From the NCBI RefSeq assembly GCF_021811875.1, contig NZ_JAJBJD010000024.1, forward strand, positions 1-9,148: DNA of 9,148 nucleotides, given 5' to 3'. A program made the position numbers and the translations under genes. Below the pieces are notes generated by a model, which searched no databases, was not told where the DNA came from, and saw only the letters and a list, made by a program, of their open reading frames with translations. Of this stretch, positions 7,090-9,148 are shown piece after piece; position 1 is the stretch's first letter, and every line of letters starts with the position of its first letter. Origin of the DNA: Candidatus Bandiella numerosa (GTDB lineage: Bacteria; Pseudomonadota; Alphaproteobacteria; Rickettsiales; Midichloriaceae).

Positions 7090-7118
7090 TTTCTATATTT
7101 ATAAACTATTTTTGTCTA
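7090..7118 (-). promoter_or_regulatory. Candidate promoter of the lpxD operon
   Basis: On the minus strand TAGACA (7118-7113, 5 of 6 to the -35 consensus) is followed after 17 bases by TAGAAA (7095-7090, 4 of 6 to the -10 consensus). Transcription would start at about 7083, inside the 20-bp palindrome. The spacing is ideal, but AT-rich spacers contain many such matches. Confidence 0.3.
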
Positions 7119-7126
7119 TAAAAAGC

Positions 7127-7155
7127 TTGTAATTTTTCTGAAAAAATACTATTTA
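7127..7155 (+). promoter_or_regulatory. Weak candidate promoter of rpmJ-rnd
   Basis: TTGTAA (7127-7132) and TATTTA (7150-7155) are 17 bases apart and would give a start at about 7162, next to the 14-bp palindrome upstream of rpmJ. The -10 match is poor, so this is only a best guess within the spacer. Confidence 0.2.
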
Positions 7156-7159
7156 TGTA

Positions 7160-7173
7160 TCTTCAATTGAAGA
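7160..7173. promoter_or_regulatory. Perfect 14-bp palindrome before rpmJ
   Basis: TCTTCAATTGAAGA equals its reverse complement and ends 13 bases before the rpmJ ATG. In RNA it could not form a usable hairpin loop without opening the centre, so a DNA-binding site near the transcription start is more plausible. The only purine-rich ribosome-binding candidate for rpmJ (GAAGAA) overlaps its right half. Confidence 0.3.
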
Positions 7174-7186
7174 ACCAACAAATAAA

Positions 7187-7312
7187 ATGAAAGTATTGTC
7201 ATCATTAAAGTCTGCTAAGAAAAGAGATTTAAATTGCAAACTAATAAAAAGAAAAGGTAAACTGTATGTCATCAATAAGAAAAATCCTAAATTTAAAGCT
7301 AAGCAAGGCTAA
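7187..7312 (+). CDS. rpmJ: 50S ribosomal protein bL36 (zinc-less form)
   Basis: This 41-codon gene encodes [18 protein letters not shown], then a basic [21 protein letters not shown] end, which matches the alphaproteobacterial bL36 pattern (KVxxSLKS, RRG, YVINKxNPRFKARQG) across its whole length. Of the zinc-ribbon ligands found in classical bL36 (three Cys, one His) only one Cys (Cys17) is present, so this is the non-zinc-binding form. bL36 sits at the peptidyl-transferase side of the 50S subunit. It is two bases upstream of the RNase D gene on the same strand, so the two are probably co-transcribed. There is no strong Shine-Dalgarno sequence. Confidence 0.92.
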   Translation: MKVLSSLKSAKKRDLNCKLIKRKGKLYVINKKNPKFKAKQG

Positions 7313-7314
7313 CA

Positions 7315-7938
7315 ATGCAATATGATTACAAATATCATATTGATGATATTCCAGGTAATTTAAACCTAAAAGGTGATTTAGCAATTGATACTGAGGCTAT
7401 GGGCTTAAGCAACCATAGAGATAGATTGTGTTTATTACAAATAGCTGACGAATTAAACGATATTCATTTAGTGCACTTTAAGAACAGAAATTACAGTGCC
7501 CCAAATTTGAAGAAGCTTCTTATTGATACTTCAAGAGTCAAAATTTTTCATTTTGCCAGATTTGATGTCGCAATTATTCAAAAATACCTGGAGATTGATA
7601 TAGACAATATTTTTTGTACAAAAATTGCATCAAAGCTATGCAGAACATATACTTGTCATCATAGTTTGTTAGAGCTTTGTAGTGAGTTGCTTGACGTGAA
7701 AATTTCCAAGCAACAACAATCATCAGATTGGGGAGCTCTATCACTTAACAAGAAGCAATTGAACTATGCAGCTCAAGATGTAAAATATTTACATCAATTA
7801 TATGATAAAATGTGTCTTCTATTATTAAGGGAAAATAAAATGGAGATTGCGAAAGCATGTTTTAAATTTCTGCCAACAAAAACAAAACTTGATTTATTGG
7901 GTTGGCTAGAGCATGATATATTCTCTCATCAATCGTAA
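7315..7938 (+). CDS. rnd: Ribonuclease D-like 3'-5' exonuclease
   Basis: This is a DEDDy-family 3'-5' exoribonuclease of the kind that trims tRNA and other RNA 3' ends with two metal ions. The product has 207 residues, consisting of the exonuclease domain alone. The HRDC domains of the 375-residue E. coli RNase D are missing, which is common for short alphaproteobacterial homologues. Catalytic residues are all visible: Asp25 and Glu27 in AIDTEAMG, Asp84 in FHFARFDVA, and Tyr151 and Asp155 in LNYAAQDVKYLH. The SSDWGALSL stretch (136-144) is also typical. It starts two bases after the rpmJ stop, and an AAGG inside the end of rpmJ can serve as ribosome binding site. Substrate is inferred from the family only. 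Confidence 0.9.
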   Translation: MQYDYKYHIDDIPGNLNLKGDLAIDTEAMGLSNHRDRLCLLQIADELNDIHLVHFKNRNYSAPNLKKLLIDTSRVKIFHFARFDVAIIQKYLEIDIDNIFCTKIASKLCRTYTCHHSLLELCSELLDVKISKQQQSSDWGALSLNKKQLNYAAQDVKYLHQLYDKMCLLLLRENKMEIAKACFKFLPTKTKLDLLGWLEHDIFSHQS

Positions 7939-7991
7939 AATACTAAAATCAAAGCTAGATTATAGCGCGTAAAAATAAACACAAGGTGAAT

Positions 7992-8028
7992 TTGATGTTA
8001 GCTTAAAGATTGTTTAAACTAACACCAA
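7992..8028 (-). terminator. 16-bp hairpin between convergent genes, possible terminator
   Basis: Arms 7992-8007 and 8013-8026 plus 8027-8028 enclose a 5-base loop. On minus-strand RNA all 16 positions pair (two as G-U), while plus-strand RNA would have two A-C mismatches, so the structure fits the leftward transcript from the gene ending at 8046. No T-run follows directly on either strand, so it may be a 3'-end stabiliser or a processing site rather than a classical intrinsic terminator. Confidence 0.4.
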
Positions 8029-8045
8029 TTAGATAGGTAATGAAA

Positions 8046-8858
8046 CTATACTACTTCTTCAGTAGTAAATACCAAATCATAAATACCGGTGACCTTACCG
8101 TCATCCCATTCAGTTGTAGCAACATTTAATATCCCTTGCTCTTGTTGCTCATTGCTAGCAATTTTAGAGTCATTAAAATTAAATGCTTTAATTCCAAGGT
8201 CTTTTAATGATCTTAATTCTCCATCTTCCACGCTACCATTACTATTTTTATCTTGCCATATATAAAAATCTTTAAATTTATCATCCTTATCATCAAAAAT
8301 TTTATCTTTGTTGGTATCAAATACTTCAAGCACTGCGTCAAAATCTGTCTTTGCATCTTTACTCCACTCTGTCATAACTATGTTTTTATGATCAGCATAC
8401 TTTATGTTGTCGTTATAATTATAAAATAATATACCATCGTTTTTGCTTACCCATGAAGTCTTTGAAATTACTCCATTGTATTCAAAATAAGTATTTGAAC
8501 CTTTCAAACTTATTAGTTCTATCTCTTTTCCCTCCTCAAAGGTAATCCCAATAGGCACATACGCCTCAATCTTAAAGCTAATTCCAGTAGGCACATCATC
8601 AAGCGATGTAATGGTTCGGCTTGAATCTGGTATATTTATACCTCCTGTTTCCGAAGGTTTTTTACACTTAGCACAAATACAAGAAATAAGTTTCATTGTA
8701 AGCATTCCTAGCGTAAAGGCACCTGATAACCATGTATATTCACTTAAAATAACCTTTTTAAAAAATTCAAAAACTCCATTATTGGACGAATTTTCTTTAT
8801 CACTACTAGATACATTTTCTGTATCATTAATAGACGCATTCTCTTTATTATTACTCAT
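8046..8858 (-). CDS. Single-span membrane protein with EF-hand-like RTX-associated domain
   Basis: The protein has 270 residues from the ATG at 8858. An in-frame ATG at 8870 exists, but GGAG (8865-8868) lies within that extension 6 bases before the ATG at 8858, so the downstream start is preferred. Numbering from 8858: residues 3-26 are three Asn/Ser/Glu-rich octapeptide repeats. About 40-62 is a hydrophobic span (LSGAFTLGMLTMKLISCIC) with a following Cys cluster (CICAKC). From about 125 the protein resembles calcium-binding modules of RTX-type secreted proteins: SKTSWVSKNDGILFY, then a degenerate loop, then FDAVLEVFDTNKDKIFDDKD with a DxNxD loop (181-192), then FYIWQDKNSNGSVEDGELRS with a DxNxNGxVxxxE EF-hand loop (203-214), and SLKDLGIKAFNF. 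Calcium binding is inferred. No secretion gene is nearby, and topology and function are unknown. An effector or surface role is possible but unproven. Confidence 0.75.
   Translation of the reverse strand: MSNNKENASINDTENVSSSDKENSSNNGVFEFFKKVILSEYTWLSGAFTLGMLTMKLISCICAKCKKPSETGGINIPDSSRTITSLDDVPTGISFKIEAYVPIGITFEEGKEIELISLKGSNTYFEYNGVISKTSWVSKNDGILFYNYNDNIKYADHKNIVMTEWSKDAKTDFDAVLEVFDTNKDKIFDDKDDKFKDFYIWQDKNSNGSVEDGELRSLKDLGIKAFNFNDSKIASNEQQEQGILNVATTEWDDGKVTGIYDLVFTTEEVV
8781..8852 (-). repeat. Three degenerate 24-bp tandem repeats (octapeptide coding)
   Basis: Units at 8781-8804, 8805-8828 and 8829-8852 align without gaps and encode NNKENASI, NDTENVSS and SDKENSSN. The shared core is acidic/polar followed by Glu-Asn and Ser. 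The DNA copies have diverged, so expansion is not recent. They form the hydrophilic N-terminal tail of the membrane protein. Confidence 0.6.
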
Positions 8859-8926
8859 ATGTTTCTCCATAAATTGTTAAAATTTCAATGTGTTTAAAAT
8901 TTTATCATTCACACACTATATTATTA

Positions 8927-8955
8927 AGTATATAAGTCTACTTATAGTTGTTCAA
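8927..8955 (-). promoter_or_regulatory. Candidate promoter with inverted repeat in its spacer
   Basis: On the minus strand TTGAAC (8955-8950) and TATACT (8932-8927, 5 of 6 to consensus) are separated by 17 bases and would start transcription at about 8920, some 60 bases before the ATG at 8858. A 7-2-7 inverted repeat, TATAAGT-CT-ACTTATA (8931-8946), fills most of the spacer, a place where a repressor would block polymerase. Confidence 0.4.
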
Positions 8956-8984
8956 GTATTTTTATATAAAAAATGTAAAATACT
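8955..8984. repeat. AT-rich inverted repeat in the right intergenic region
   Basis: AGTATTTT (8955-8962) and AAAATACT (8977-8984) are perfect complements around 14 bases, and a nested 14-bp palindrome TTTTTATATAAAAA lies at 8959-8972. It is upstream of the leftward promoter. It could be a regulatory site or mark the edge of an insertion, and nothing in it fixes the role. Confidence 0.3.
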
Positions 8985-9023
8985 CTAACCTTAGGCGTAC
9001 TACCGGCTCTGATCGATTATAGA

Positions 9024-9038
9024 AAGACCATTGCATAA
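9024..9038 (+). repeat. Possible insertion-sequence terminal repeat (right copy)
   Basis: AAGACCATTGCATAA matches the inverted copy at 113-127 at 13 of 15 positions. It lies 62 bases before the start of the edge gene at 9101, a normal distance between an insertion-sequence end and its transposase start. The far end of any element is outside the window. Confidence 0.3.
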
Positions 9039-9067
9039 TAGGCAGAAAGAAACATATATGATAGAAT
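9039..9067 (+). promoter_or_regulatory. Candidate promoter of the right-edge gene
   Basis: TAGGCA (9039-9044, 4 of 6) and TAGAAT (9062-9067, 5 of 6) are 17 bases apart, placing a start at about 9074, 27 bases before the ATG. An alternative -35, TTGCAT at 9031-9036, pairs less well with the nearby -10 choices. Confidence 0.3.
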
Positions 9068-9100
9068 GAAAAGATAAGTACATACGAAAGAGGAGGCAAA

Positions 9101-9148
9101 ATGTCATTTTTAGTAAGAGAAGCAGAAGAACGTATAGAGAAGAGTAAG
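9101..9148 (+). CDS. Start of an unidentified gene, cut by the window edge (possible transposase)
   Basis: Only 16 codons are visible (MSFLVREAEERIEKSK), open to the edge. AGAGGAGG at 9089-9096 ends four bases before the ATG and is by far the strongest ribosome binding site in the window. The short, charged, helical N-terminus is compatible with several families, including IS5-type transposases, and the repeat at 9024-9038 makes that reading attractive. The fragment is too short to assign, and no symbol is given. Confidence 0.5.
   Translation, partial: MSFLVREAEERIEKSK

Noticed and set aside
7939..8045. Possible tRNA or small RNA between the convergent genes
   Set aside because: No cloverleaf, T-loop or acceptor complementarity is seen. 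Only the hairpin at 7992-8028 stands out.
8856..8870. ATG at 8870 as the start of the EF-hand-like protein
   Set aside because: It would place GGAG inside the coding sequence. The ATG at 8858 has that GGAG at a normal 6-base distance.

Overview
The window comes from an AT-rich alphaproteobacterium, most likely an intracellular Rickettsiales-type symbiont that still makes lipid A. This rests on Rickettsia-like LpxD, FabZ and LpxA proteins, the use of LpxI rather than LpxH, the zinc-less form of ribosomal protein bL36, a short HRDC-less RNase D, tightly packed genes and weak Shine-Dalgarno signals. No species can be named from the sequence alone.

Left edge (1-715). A truncated, weakened GNAT acetyltransferase remnant (163-618) begins, by protein similarity, at about position 130. 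That point coincides with the outer end of a short sequence that recurs in inverted orientation near the right edge (113-127 and 9024-9038). The pair looks like insertion-sequence ends flanking the segment. A hairpin with a T-run at 632-659 probably ends the long leftward operon.

Core (716-7044, minus strand). Eight genes are packed head to tail with overlaps or gaps of 36 bases or less: lpxD-fabZ-lpxA-lpxI-ribB-cmk-rpsA-small membrane protein. LpxA, LpxD and LpxI carry out acylation and hydrolysis steps of lipid A synthesis. FabZ makes acyl-ACP precursors. RibB feeds riboflavin synthesis, Cmk recycles CMP/dCMP, and RpsA is ribosomal protein S1. lpxB is not in its common place after lpxI, and ribB sits there instead.

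Divergent region and rightward pair (7045-7938). A 142-base spacer with two perfect palindromes (20 and 14 bp) separates lpxD from a rightward pair, rpmJ (bL36, only 41 codons) and an RNase D-like exonuclease.

Right part (7939-9148). A long hairpin lies between converging genes. It is followed by a leftward gene for a single-span membrane protein with a tail of three octapeptide repeats and a C-terminal EF-hand-like domain resembling RTX-associated calcium-binding modules. Its predicted promoter has a 16-bp inverted repeat in the spacer. At the edge, a rightward gene with an unusually strong ribosome binding site starts at 9101 and runs off the window. It is possibly a transposase, but only 16 codons are visible.
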